From assembly GCA_030698645.1 (NCBI GenBank), contig JAUYMV010000563.1:1-8241 (forward strand): a stretch of DNA of 8,241 nt, given 5' to 3'. The stretch comes from Mesorhizobium sp. (GTDB lineage Bacteria; Pseudomonadota; Alphaproteobacteria; Rhizobiales; Rhizobiaceae). The first letter of the stretch is position 1. Each line of letters opens with the position of its first letter. A model generated the notes under the pieces. The model saw nothing but the letters and a program-made list of their open reading frames with translations, was not told the DNA's origin and made no database searches. Positions 1-6,289 of the stretch are shown here, piece after piece. The position numbers and the translations under genes are program-made.

Positions 1-19
1 CCCCCCCCCCCCCCCCCCC
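1..19. repeat. 19-base poly-C run at the window edge
   Basis: The window opens with nineteen consecutive C residues, then AA, CCCC and seven Gs. Such a homopolymer is rare in coding-dense bacterial DNA. It is complementary to the G runs at 26-32 and 62-69, so it could fold back on the adjacent repeat. It may be a genuine repeat arm, or an assembly or sequencing artefact at a contig end. The sequence alone cannot separate these. Confidence 0.6.
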
Positions 20-25
20 AACCCC

Positions 26-69
26 GGGGGGGAGGTGTCACGGGCGTTAGCCCGTGACGGAGGGGGGGG
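26..69. repeat. G-rich palindromic intergenic repeat element
   Basis: A perfect 9-bp inverted repeat, GTCACGGGC (37-45) and GCCCGTGAC (50-58), encloses the tetraloop GTTA (46-49). It is flanked on the same strand by G-rich arms: seven Gs then AGGT on the left, and GGA then eight Gs on the right. G-rich arms around a short GTC...GAC hairpin recall short intergenic repeats I associate with Mesorhizobium-like genomes; that link is from memory. The hairpin lies about 100 bases beyond the stop of the minus-strand methyltransferase gene and could act as a 3' stabiliser. No T tract directly follows the stem on either strand, so a classical intrinsic terminator is not supported. Confidence 0.6.
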
Positions 70-160
70 CTTTTTCATGCCAACAGACCTTCCTGAAGAG
101 CGGAGAACTGCGCATAAGACCGGAGTGGGGGTCGCCCTGTCATCAGTCGCAACGCCCCCT
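70..160. other. Non-coding stretch between the repeat and the methyltransferase stop
   Basis: I see no convincing gene, promoter or terminator here. A T5 run at 71-75 follows the G-rich arm of the repeat but is separated from the hairpin stem by twelve bases. An 83-codon frame read on the minus strand across this stretch runs into the methyltransferase gene out of frame and looks like a high-GC shadow. Confidence 0.4.
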
Positions 161-1738
161 CTAAAAATCCGTCGGGGCGCCGCCTTCGGCGCGGCGTTTG
201 GCGACGAAGGCGTCGAGTTCCTCGCGGATGGCCGGGTCCATATAGGGCTGCTCGTAGGTGGCGAGCCGCTCCTTCCAGACGCGGTTGGCTTTTTCCATCG
301 CTGTTGGCGAACCGGCTTCGGCCCAACTCTCGAAATTGCGCCAGTCGGACAGGATCGGCGAGTAGAACGCCGTCTTGTAGCGGTCCTGGGTGTGCTGGGT
401 GCCGAAGAAATGGCCGCCGGGGCCGACCGACTCGATGGCGTCGAAGCCGAGCGCTTCCTCCGACAGGTCGAGCGGCGTCAGGAATTCGGCTACCATCTGC
501 AACAGGTCGATGTCCAAAATCGTCTTCTCGTAGGAGCAGCGCAACCCGCCTTCGAGCCAGCCGGCGCCGTGCAGCATGAAGTTGGCGCCGCTCTGGATCG
601 CGCCCCAGAGCGAGAATACGCTCTCATAGGCGGCTTGCGCGTCCACCGTGTTGGCAGCGCAGGTGTTGGAGGTGCGGTAGGGTATTTGATAGCGCCGGGC
701 CAGCTGTCCGCCAATCATCTGCGCCTTCATGTATTCCGGCGTGCCGAAGGCGGGCGCGCCGGACTTCATGTCGACATTGGAGGTGAACCCGCCATAGCCG
801 ACCGGCGCGCCCTTCTTCACCATCTGGGTGAAGGCGATGCCGGACAGCGCCTCGGCGTTCTGCTGCACCAGCGCGCCGGCGATCGTGACCGGCGCCATGG
901 CGCCCGACAGGGTGAAGGGGGTGACGATGACGACCTGGCCCGCCGACGACATCTGGATGATGCCCTCCATCATCGGCACGTCGAGCTTCAGCGGCGAGTT
1001 GGTGTTGATGATCGTGTAGACCGACGGCTCGGCCAGCATCTGCTCGTGGCTGATGCCGCGCGCGATGCGGGCGATCTCGATGCCGTCGACATTGCGCTCC
1101 TTGCCGAGCGAATAGATGTGAAACACCTTGTCGGTGAGCGTCGCGAGGTCGCGGATGCATTCGAGGTGGCGCACCGACGGGTGGATGTCGGTCGGCTCGA
1201 CCGGATAGCCGCCGGTCGTGTTCAGGATGTTGTGCATCTGCGCGAGCTTCAGGAAATTGCGGAAGTCGACCTGGTTGCCCGGTCGCCTGCCGCCGTCGAG
1301 GTCGGAGCAGTTCGGCGCCGACGCCATTTGCGAGAGCACCAGATTGTTGCCGCCGAAGCGCACGTCGTGCGCCGGGTTGCGGGCGTGGATGGTGAACTCG
1401 GCCGGCGCATGGGAGACCAGTTCCAGCAGCATGTCGCTGTCGAAGCGGACTCGCTCGACGCCCTCGCGGACATCCGCGCCATGCTCCTTCATGATCTTGC
1501 GCGCGCCGTCATGCAGCACGTCGACGCCGATCTCGCGCAGGACCCGCAGCGAGGTCAGGTGAATCGATTCGAGCTCGTCGGCGGAGACGATTTCCGTCGG
1601 CTTGAACGGGATTTTCAGCTGGCGGTAGGGCGGCTGCTCGAATGCCGATGCACCGCCGGCGCGTTTGCCCGCGCGGCCGCCGCTGCGGGACCTGGCGGCC
1701 GGCGGGGCGGGATCGGAGATGGCGAGCAGATCGGACAT
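161..1738 (-). CDS. Trimethylamine methyltransferase (MttB) family protein, non-pyrrolysine type
   Basis: This 525-residue protein matches the MttB/COG5598 family. Characterised members transfer a methyl group from a quaternary or tertiary amine (trimethylamine, glycine betaine, proline betaine, carnitine) to a cognate corrinoid protein in the cytoplasm. The first 30 or so residues are low-complexity Ala/Gly/Arg-rich. The TIM-barrel body runs from about 40 to the end, with family-typical stretches such as NTTGGYPVEPTDIHPS (173-188), GALVQQNAEALSGI (288-301), NTCAANTVDAQAAYES (358-373) and GAGWLEGGLRCSYEK (391-405). The reading frame is colinear with no internal amber codon, so it belongs to the non-Pyl subgroup, whose substrates vary. 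The ATG at 1738 has an AGGGA ribosome site five bases upstream. It is transcribed divergently from the flavin oxidase gene. No MttC-like corrinoid protein or reactivase gene is in the window, so its partner must lie elsewhere. The family call is firm; the substrate is unknown. Confidence 0.93.
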   Translation of the reverse strand: MSDLLAISDPAPPAARSRSGGRAGKRAGGASAFEQPPYRQLKIPFKPTEIVSADELESIHLTSLRVLREIGVDVLHDGARKIMKEHGADVREGVERVRFDSDMLLELVSHAPAEFTIHARNPAHDVRFGGNNLVLSQMASAPNCSDLDGGRRPGNQVDFRNFLKLAQMHNILNTTGGYPVEPTDIHPSVRHLECIRDLATLTDKVFHIYSLGKERNVDGIEIARIARGISHEQMLAEPSVYTIINTNSPLKLDVPMMEGIIQMSSAGQVVIVTPFTLSGAMAPVTIAGALVQQNAEALSGIAFTQMVKKGAPVGYGGFTSNVDMKSGAPAFGTPEYMKAQMIGGQLARRYQIPYRTSNTCAANTVDAQAAYESVFSLWGAIQSGANFMLHGAGWLEGGLRCSYEKTILDIDLLQMVAEFLTPLDLSEEALGFDAIESVGPGGHFFGTQHTQDRYKTAFYSPILSDWRNFESWAEAGSPTAMEKANRVWKERLATYEQPYMDPAIREELDAFVAKRRAEGGAPTDF

Positions 1739-1836
1739 GAATTTCCCTAGGATGATACTTTGGCTTCCGCGCCATATTGGACTTTGGCCGTTTCCGCGAT
1801 AGCGGATGCGGCGACCATAAGCATGAGGGAAGCGAC
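1739..1836. promoter_or_regulatory. Divergent promoter region with a two-part direct repeat
   Basis: These 98 bases separate two divergent genes and must hold both sets of transcription signals. ACTTTGGC followed directly by TTCCGCG occurs at 1757-1771. The same two blocks recur as ACTTTGGC (1781-1788) and TTCCGCG (1792-1798), with three bases inserted between them. The repeat starts are 24 bases apart. A small palindrome, CCGC-GATA-GCGG (1794-1805), overlaps the second copy. This layout fits a shared operator for one regulator controlling both genes, but no regulator gene is nearby to confirm it. I found no pair of -35/-10 boxes good enough to call. Confidence 0.45.
1825..1830 (+). promoter_or_regulatory. 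Ribosome binding site that fixes the oxidase start
   Basis: GAGGGA lies six bases before the ATG at 1837. The in-frame ATG at 1777 has no such site and would add twenty residues (Asp/Gly/His/Lys-rich) before the beta strand of the FAD-binding fold. The downstream ATG is therefore preferred. Confidence 0.75.
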
Positions 1837-2982
1837 ATGGGATCGACCAAGGCCGGCTGGGATGTTGCCGTCATCGGGCTTGGCGCGATGGGGTCGGCGG
1901 CGCTCTGCCACCTCGCCCGACGGGGTTGTCGCGTCATCGGCCTGGAGCGGTTCGAGCCGGGTCATGAGCGCGGTTCCTCGCATGGCGACAGCCGGGCGAT
2001 TCGGCTCGGCTATTCCGAGCACCCGTCCTACGTACCGCTGGTGCGCAGCGCCTTTGCCGGCTGGCGCGAACTGGAGCGGCTGACCGGCGAGACAATCCTG
2101 ACGACGACCGGAATCCTCGAAGCCGGCAAGCCCGGCAGCCCGATGGTGCGGGGATCGCGCGACGCCTGCGAGATGCATGGGCTCGACCACGAAATGCTCG
2201 ACGCCGCCGAAATCATGCGGCGGTTTCCGGCCTTCGACCTTCCCGCCGACTATTCGGGCGTCTGGCAACCGGAGGGCGGGTTCCTGAGAGCCGATCTCGC
2301 GAATGCGCTGCACCTTCGTCTCGCGCGCGAAGCAGGTGCGACGATCCGGTCGAGGAGCCGGGTGACCGCCATCGAGCCGGGCGCGAACGGCGTTCGCGTC
2401 GTGCTGGACGGTGAAACCATCGACGCCGGCTCGGTGGTGGTCGCGTGCGGTCCCTGGATCGCCGACCTCGTGCCGGCGCTCAGGCCACATGTCACGCTGA
2501 CGCGCCAGGTGCTCTGCTGGTACGAGCCGCAACGGCCGGACCTGTTCGGATTGGGCGCCCTGCCGGTCTTCATGATCGATGGCGCGGACGATCTGGTCTA
2601 CGGCTTCCCGGATTTTTCCGGCGCCGGGCTCAAATGCGGCTCGCATTTCGGCAGCGGAACGCTTTCGCACGGCGACGATGCCAGACAGGATGCCGGGCCT
2701 GTCGACGAGGCGCGCACGCGGCAATTCCTGCAGCGTTACCTGCCGGCCGGCGCGGGCGTGCTGAAGGCCATGAAGACGTGCCTCTACACGATGACGCCGG
2801 ACGAGGACTTCGTCATCGATCTGCTGCCCGGCGACCGCCGCGTCGTGATCGCCTCGCCATGTTCGGGGCATGGCTTCAAGTTCGCCAGCGTGATCGGCGA
2901 GGTTCTCGCCGATCTCGCGACCGAGGGCGGCACCAGGCACGACATTTCGCGGTTCCGTTTCGGGCGGTTTCCGGCCCCGTGA
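1837..2982 (+). CDS. Monomeric sarcosine oxidase / N-methyltryptophan oxidase-type FAD oxidoreductase
   Basis: This 381-residue flavoenzyme belongs to the D-amino-acid oxidase superfamily (MSOX/MTOX/SolA branch). The branch oxidatively removes the methyl group of secondary N-methyl amino acids, giving the amine, formaldehyde and hydrogen peroxide. The FAD dinucleotide motif GLGAMG spans 14-19, with E37 ending the second strand. GSSHGDSRAIR (46-56) matches the family loop carrying the active-site Arg (R53). Tyr255, Lys266 (the oxygen-activating lysine of the family), His270, Cys315 (the residue that links FAD covalently), Tyr317 and Lys348 all fall at or within one residue of the positions I recall for Bacillus MSOX. 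The length equals the family norm, and the enzyme should be active. Sarcosine, N-methyltryptophan or another N-methyl amino acid are all possible substrates. The MFS gene follows 54 bases downstream on the same strand. Confidence 0.92.
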   Translation: MGSTKAGWDVAVIGLGAMGSAALCHLARRGCRVIGLERFEPGHERGSSHGDSRAIRLGYSEHPSYVPLVRSAFAGWRELERLTGETILTTTGILEAGKPGSPMVRGSRDACEMHGLDHEMLDAAEIMRRFPAFDLPADYSGVWQPEGGFLRADLANALHLRLAREAGATIRSRSRVTAIEPGANGVRVVLDGETIDAGSVVVACGPWIADLVPALRPHVTLTRQVLCWYEPQRPDLFGLGALPVFMIDGADDLVYGFPDFSGAGLKCGSHFGSGTLSHGDDARQDAGPVDEARTRQFLQRYLPAGAGVLKAMKTCLYTMTPDEDFVIDLLPGDRRVVIASPCSGHGFKFASVIGEVLADLATEGGTRHDISRFRFGRFPAP

Positions 2983-3001
2983 CCGGCTGGCACAACGGCT
3001 T

Positions 3002-3018
3002 ATGCCGCTTCCCGGCAT
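3002..3018 (+). other. Small intergenic hairpin between the oxidase and transporter genes
   Basis: ATGCCG (3002-3007) and CGGCAT (3013-3018) form a 6-bp stem around a five-base loop. There is no T tract after it. In a 54-base gap inside a likely operon it more plausibly tunes mRNA stability or transporter expression than ends transcription. It could also be chance at this GC content. Confidence 0.35.
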
Positions 3019-3036
3019 GTTCCTGAGGCTGGCGCC

Positions 3037-4230
3037 ATGCTACCGGGCGCCATGCCGTCGCACGTCCCCGCAGATTCGCCTGAAACACCGATGCCGCGGG
3101 CAGCACTTGCCGGCGTCACGGCGAGCGTGGCCGTGTTCGCCGTCGCGCAGGGGCTGAGCTATCCGCTGTTTACGTTCCTGATGCAGCGCCAGGGCCTTTC
3201 CCCCGGCATGATCGGTCTGTCGGCGGCCATGACTCCGCTCGGCCTCGTCGCGTCGGCGATCTTCGTGCCGGCCTGGGTGCGCCTGTTCGGGGCGAGGGGG
3301 CTCGCGGTCAGCTGCGCGCTGGCGGCGGCCGTGCTCTTCACGCTGGTCGGCCTGCTGCAGAACGAGATCGCCTGGTATCCGATCCGTTTCCTGATCGGCT
3401 TCGCCATCAACCCGCTCTACATCCTGGGCGAGGTCTGGATGATGGCGCTGGCGCCCGCCGCCCGGCGCGGACGCATCATGGGCACCTTCAACGCCATCAC
3501 CGGCGCAGGCTATGCCGCAGGCCCGCTGACGCTGACCGTGGTCGGCACGGATGGCTGGCCCCCGCTGCTCGTCGGTATCGGCGGCTTCGTCGCCTGCGCG
3601 ATGTTGATGGCGCTGACGACGGCGGGGCTGCGCGGCTTCGAGGACGACGGCGAGCGCCCGGGCGGGGTCTGGCAGTTCTGGACACTCGCGCCGGCGCTTC
3701 TCGTCGCCGTCATCGTGTCGGCGGCGACCCAGCAGAGCGTCTATTCGCTGTTGCCCGTGTTCGGGGCGGCCTATGGTCTCGTCGAAACGACTCTCGCGGC
3801 GCTGATCACCATGCTGTCGCTCGGCAACATCGTTCTGCAGATCCCGCTCGGGTTTCTCGCGGAGCGCTTTGGCGCCCGCGCGATGATCGTCGCCTGCGCG
3901 CTGGTCAATCTGATCTGCGCGCTGATCCTGCCATTCGTCGTAACGACGCCGCTGATCTGGCCGGTTCTGCTCGTCATGGGCGGCGTCGGCTACGGCGTCT
4001 ACACCATGGCCATGGTCGAGCTGGGAAACCGCTTCAGAGGCTCGGCGCTGGTCGCCGGAAACGCGGCCTTCGCGCTGATGTGGGGCGTTGGCGGCATCAT
4101 CGGCCCGCCGGGCTCGGGCGCGATGATGCAGCAGGTCGGTCCGGTCGGCCTGCCGGCGGTGATTGCTGCCTTGAGCGCCGCGCTCGTCTCTTTCGCCATC
4201 TATCGCGCGGCGACGCGCCGACAGGCTTGA
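3037..4230 (+). CDS. Major facilitator superfamily transporter
   Basis: This 397-residue membrane protein has about twelve hydrophobic segments in two six-helix halves. The first half covers roughly 22-197, then a charged cytoplasmic loop 199-210 (FEDDGERPGG), then the second half to about 390. The clearest signature is the motif-A-like loop GFLAERFGAR (272-281) between two helices of the second half; the matching first-half loop, WVRLFGAR (80-87), is degenerate. The stretch ending in APAARRGRIMG (138-149) resembles the YcaD-type MFS branch, whose substrates are unassigned. GAGG (3025-3028) lies eight bases before the start. It follows the amine oxidase gene by 54 bases on the same strand, so it probably imports the oxidase substrate or exports a product. 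That role is inferred from position only; no substrate-binding residue can be read. Confidence 0.88.
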   Translation: MLPGAMPSHVPADSPETPMPRAALAGVTASVAVFAVAQGLSYPLFTFLMQRQGLSPGMIGLSAAMTPLGLVASAIFVPAWVRLFGARGLAVSCALAAAVLFTLVGLLQNEIAWYPIRFLIGFAINPLYILGEVWMMALAPAARRGRIMGTFNAITGAGYAAGPLTLTVVGTDGWPPLLVGIGGFVACAMLMALTTAGLRGFEDDGERPGGVWQFWTLAPALLVAVIVSAATQQSVYSLLPVFGAAYGLVETTLAALITMLSLGNIVLQIPLGFLAERFGARAMIVACALVNLICALILPFVVTTPLIWPVLLVMGGVGYGVYTMAMVELGNRFRGSALVAGNAAFALMWGVGGIIGPPGSGAMMQQVGPVGLPAVIAALSAALVSFAIYRAATRRQA

Positions 4231-4256
4231 AAGCCGAAGCGCGCTTCGCCTACACT
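4227..4256 (+). promoter_or_regulatory. Sigma70-like promoter for the aminotransferase operon
   Basis: TTGAAA (4227-4232) and TACACT (4251-4256) are separated by 18 bases and match housekeeping -35 and -10 boxes well. The -35 box overlaps the stop codon of the transporter gene. A start point about seven bases after the -10 box would fall at or next to the ATG at 4263, giving a leaderless message for the small ORF that starts there. It would also leave about 170 bases of leader before the aminotransferase. Predicted by eye, not verified. Confidence 0.55.
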
Positions 4257-4262
4257 CCGCCC

Positions 4263-4388
4263 ATGGCCCGCTTGATGACGCAGATCACGACGCACGCCAG
4301 CGCCACGACACCGTCGCGGCGCACGCTGCACGTCGAGCTGCTGCGCCTCTGCGCGCGCATCGGCTATTCGCCGCCCGCGCCTGTCTGA
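4263..4388 (+). CDS. 41-codon leader ORF, possibly a regulatory leader peptide
   Basis: This ORF encodes 41 residues and ends in TGA at 4386-4388. It has six Thr, five Arg and five Leu. The second half reads RRTLHVELLRLCARIGY (19-35) and ends SPPAPV, with a Pro-Pro pair four residues from the end that might slow ribosomes. No ribosome site precedes the ATG, but it lies seven bases after a good -10 box, so translation would be leaderless. A hairpin begins on its stop codon, and the aminotransferase gene follows 47 bases later. The basic -His-Val-Glu-Leu-Leu-Arg- segment loosely recalls short leader peptides of actinobacterial sulfur-assimilation operons, but I would not claim homology. I do not recognise the peptide. 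It could instead be a chance frame in GC-rich leader DNA. Confidence 0.4.
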   Translation: MARLMTQITTHASATTPSRRTLHVELLRLCARIGYSPPAPV

Positions 4389-4417
4389 ATCCGCCCCGGC
4401 TTTGCCGGTTTGATTCA
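4386..4417 (+). promoter_or_regulatory. Leader hairpin on the stop codon of the small ORF
   Basis: TGAATC (4386-4391) pairs with GATTCA (4412-4417). Inside it CCGGC (4396-4400) pairs with GCCGG (4404-4408) around a TTT loop. Four bases (CGCC) and three bases (TTT) form the internal loop. The outer arm contains the TGA stop of the 41-codon ORF, and the structure ends four bases before the aminotransferase ribosome site AAGAGG (4421-4426). A ribosome paused at the end of the small ORF would cover the 5' arm and prevent this fold, which is the logic of translation-coupled attenuation. There is no run of Ts for classical termination, so an effect on initiation or Rho access is more likely than intrinsic termination. 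Confidence 0.5.
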
Positions 4418-4435
4418 AGCAAGAGGCACAAGTCC

Positions 4436-5815
4436 ATGTCCTACCAGAATTATTCGCTGACCCAGTTGCAGGCGATCGACTCCGCGCACCATCTGCATCC
4501 CTTCACCGACCACAAGGAACTGCGCGGGGCCGGCGCGCGCATGATCGTCCGCGCCGATGGCGCCTTCATCTACGACAGCGAGGGCACCGAACTTCTCGAC
4601 GGCATGGCGGGCCTCTGGTGCGTGAACGCCGGCTACGGCCGCACCGAACTCGCCGAGGCCGCCTACCAGCAGATGAAGGAACTGCCTTACTACAACTCCT
4701 TCTTCCGCTGCTCGACGCCGACGCCGGTCCTGCTGGCGCAAAAGCTCGCCGAGATCGCGCCCAGCAACATGAACCAGGTGTTCTTCGGTTCGTCGGGTTC
4801 CGAGGCGAACGACACGGCGCTAAGACTGGTGCGGCATTTCTGGCAGCTCGAGGGCAGGCCGTCGAAGAACCGCATCATCGCGCGCAAGATGGGCTATCAC
4901 GGCTCGACCATCGCCGGCGCCTCGCTCGGCGGCATGGAGGGCATGCAAAAGCAACTCGGCGGCGCGGTGCCCAACATCGTGCACGTCATGCCGCCTTATG
5001 CGTTCGAACTGGCCAATCCCGGCGAGAGCGATTTCGATTTCGGCATCCGCGCCGCGCGCGCCATCGAGGAGGCGATCCTCGAGGCCGGCGCAGACAATGT
5101 CGCCGCCTTCATCGGCGAGCCGATCATGGGGGCGGGCGGCGTCAAGATCCCGCCGGAGAGCTATTGGCCGGAAGTGCAGCGCATCTGCAAGAAATACGAC
5201 GTGCTGCTGATGCTGGACGAGGTCATCACCGGCTATGGCCGCACCGGCGAATGGTTCGCGGCGCAGTCGATGGGCATCGAGGCCGACACGATCACCACCG
5301 CCAAGGCCCTGACGTCGGGCTATCAGCCGCTGTCGGCGCTGCTGGTCGGCGACCGCATCGCGGCGACGCTGGTCGAGAAGGGCGGCGAATTCAATCATGG
5401 TTACACCTATGCCGGCCACCCGGTCGCCTGCGCCGTCGCGCTGAAGAATCTCGAGATCATCGAGCGGGAAGGGCTGGTCGACCGCGTGCGCGACGACACC
5501 GGGCCCTACTTCCGCAAGACGCTGATGGAGCGCCTCTCCGGCCACGGCATCGTCGGCCAGGTGCGCACCTTCGGCCTGATGGGGGCGATCGAGATCGTCA
5601 AGGACAAGGAGACGCGCGAGCGCTTCCTGCCGGCCGGCCGTGCCGCCGTCATCGTGCGCGATCACGCCATCGCCAACGGGTTCATGATGCGGGCGACCGG
5701 CGATACGATGATCCTGTCGCCGCCGCTGATCTGGACGCGCGAGACGATCGACATGGCGGCGGACCGGATCGAAAAGGCGCTGGATCTTGCCGAGACGGAA
5801 CTTCGACGCGCATAA
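4436..5815 (+). CDS. Class III omega-amine:pyruvate aminotransferase (SpuC-like)
   Basis: This 459-residue PLP enzyme is colinear with the putrescine/omega-amino acid:pyruvate transaminases, including Pseudomonas SpuC, and is of normal length. It should move a terminal amino group from a diamine or omega-amino acid to pyruvate, giving an aldehyde and alanine, in the cytoplasm. Family marks in order are HPFTDHKEL (21-29), GLWCVNAGYGR (59-69), GSSGSEAND (118-126) for phosphate binding, GYHGST with Tyr154 stacking on PLP (153-158), the pyridine-nitrogen Asp261 in LDEVITGYGRTG, the Schiff-base Lys290 and Thr324 in HGYTYAGHP. AAGAGG nine bases upstream sets the start. The SpuC-type N terminus argues against ornithine or acetylornithine aminotransferase. 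Taurine, beta-alanine, GABA and putrescine remain possible substrates. With the aldehyde dehydrogenase downstream it forms a transaminate-then-oxidise pair. Confidence 0.9.
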   Translation: MSYQNYSLTQLQAIDSAHHLHPFTDHKELRGAGARMIVRADGAFIYDSEGTELLDGMAGLWCVNAGYGRTELAEAAYQQMKELPYYNSFFRCSTPTPVLLAQKLAEIAPSNMNQVFFGSSGSEANDTALRLVRHFWQLEGRPSKNRIIARKMGYHGSTIAGASLGGMEGMQKQLGGAVPNIVHVMPPYAFELANPGESDFDFGIRAARAIEEAILEAGADNVAAFIGEPIMGAGGVKIPPESYWPEVQRICKKYDVLLMLDEVITGYGRTGEWFAAQSMGIEADTITTAKALTSGYQPLSALLVGDRIAATLVEKGGEFNHGYTYAGHPVACAVALKNLEIIEREGLVDRVRDDTGPYFRKTLMERLSGHGIVGQVRTFGLMGAIEIVKDKETRERFLPAGRAAVIVRDHAIANGFMMRATGDTMILSPPLIWTRETIDMAADRIEKALDLAETELRRA

Positions 5816-5875
5816 GGCATTAACGGAGGCGGCCGGGCGCAGTTGGCGTCCCGCCGGATTCCCTTGGGGATACGC

Positions 5876-6289
5876 ATGACCGACCGGCCGATCGTCCCGA
5901 TGATCGAATACGAAGACGCGAGCGCGGAAGTTCGCGCCGTCTACGATGACATCATGGCGACGCGCAAATCCGACTGGGTCAACAAGTTCTGGAAGGTGCT
6001 GGCGCACGACCCGGCGCAGCTCAGGCGCATGTGGGAGAGCCTCAAGCAGATCATGGGGCCGGGCGCGCTCGATCCCCTGACCAAGGAACTGATCTACATC
6101 GCGGTCTCGGCGACCAATGGTTGCGAATACTGCACCTATTCCCATACAGCGTCTGCCCGCGCGAAGGGCATGACCGACGCCATGCTGATGGAAGTCCTCG
6201 CCGTCACGGGCAAGGCCAACGAAACGAACCGGCTGGCGAACGCGCTGCGTCCTCCCGTCGACCCGCAATTCCAGCCGAAGGACATCTGA
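5876..6289 (+). CDS. Carboxymuconolactone decarboxylase-family (AhpD-like) protein
   Basis: This 137-residue helical protein carries the complete AhpD-type core in one block: Glu71, then eleven residues, Cys83-x2-Cys86-x3-His90 (CEYCTYSH). The spacing is identical to the peroxidase/disulfide-reductase centre of mycobacterial AhpD. True gamma-carboxymuconolactone decarboxylases lack the Cys pair, so a thiol-redox role (peroxide, or reactive aldehyde or thiol adducts) fits better than ring-cleavage chemistry. The ATG at 5876 has GGGGA five bases before it. An in-frame TTG at 5843 would only add eleven non-conserved residues and has no such site. It lies 60 bases after the aminotransferase gene and its stop overlaps the next start. 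A role in disposing of peroxide from the nearby amine oxidase is an attractive inference, not shown. Confidence 0.88.
   Translation: MTDRPIVPMIEYEDASAEVRAVYDDIMATRKSDWVNKFWKVLAHDPAQLRRMWESLKQIMGPGALDPLTKELIYIAVSATNGCEYCTYSHTASARAKGMTDAMLMEVLAVTGKANETNRLANALRPPVDPQFQPKDI

Noticed and set aside
37..75. Intrinsic terminator formed by the palindrome and the T5 run
   Set aside because: Twelve bases separate the stem end (58) from the T run (71-75), and on the minus strand no T tract follows the stem.
161..1738. Pyrrolysine-containing MttB
   Set aside because: The frame is continuous with no internal TAG codon, and nothing of the pyl gene set is present.
35..1750. 571-codon open frame on the plus strand opposite the MttB homologue
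   Set aside because: It is the antisense shadow of a clear family match, is rich in Arg/Ala/Gly/Val as expected of high-GC antisense frames, and has no recognisable domain.
1777..1836. Earlier in-frame ATG for the flavin oxidase
   Set aside because: It has no ribosome site, lies inside the direct repeat region, and adds residues not expected before the FAD-binding strand. The ATG at 1837 has GAGGGA six bases upstream.
1747..3018. 423-codon open frame on the minus strand
   Set aside because: It is the antisense shadow of the flavin oxidase, whose family residues are all intact.
4618..5823. 401-codon plus-strand frame overlapping the aminotransferase
   Set aside because: It is the out-of-frame shadow of the aminotransferase, very Arg/His/Gly-rich, with no domain.
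5843..5875. TTG start for the AhpD-like gene
   Set aside because: It would add eleven non-conserved residues with no ribosome site, while ATG 5876 has GGGGA at good spacing.
4820..6268. 482-codon open frame on the minus strand
   Set aside because: It is the antisense shadow of the aminotransferase and AhpD-like genes, and no domain is visible.
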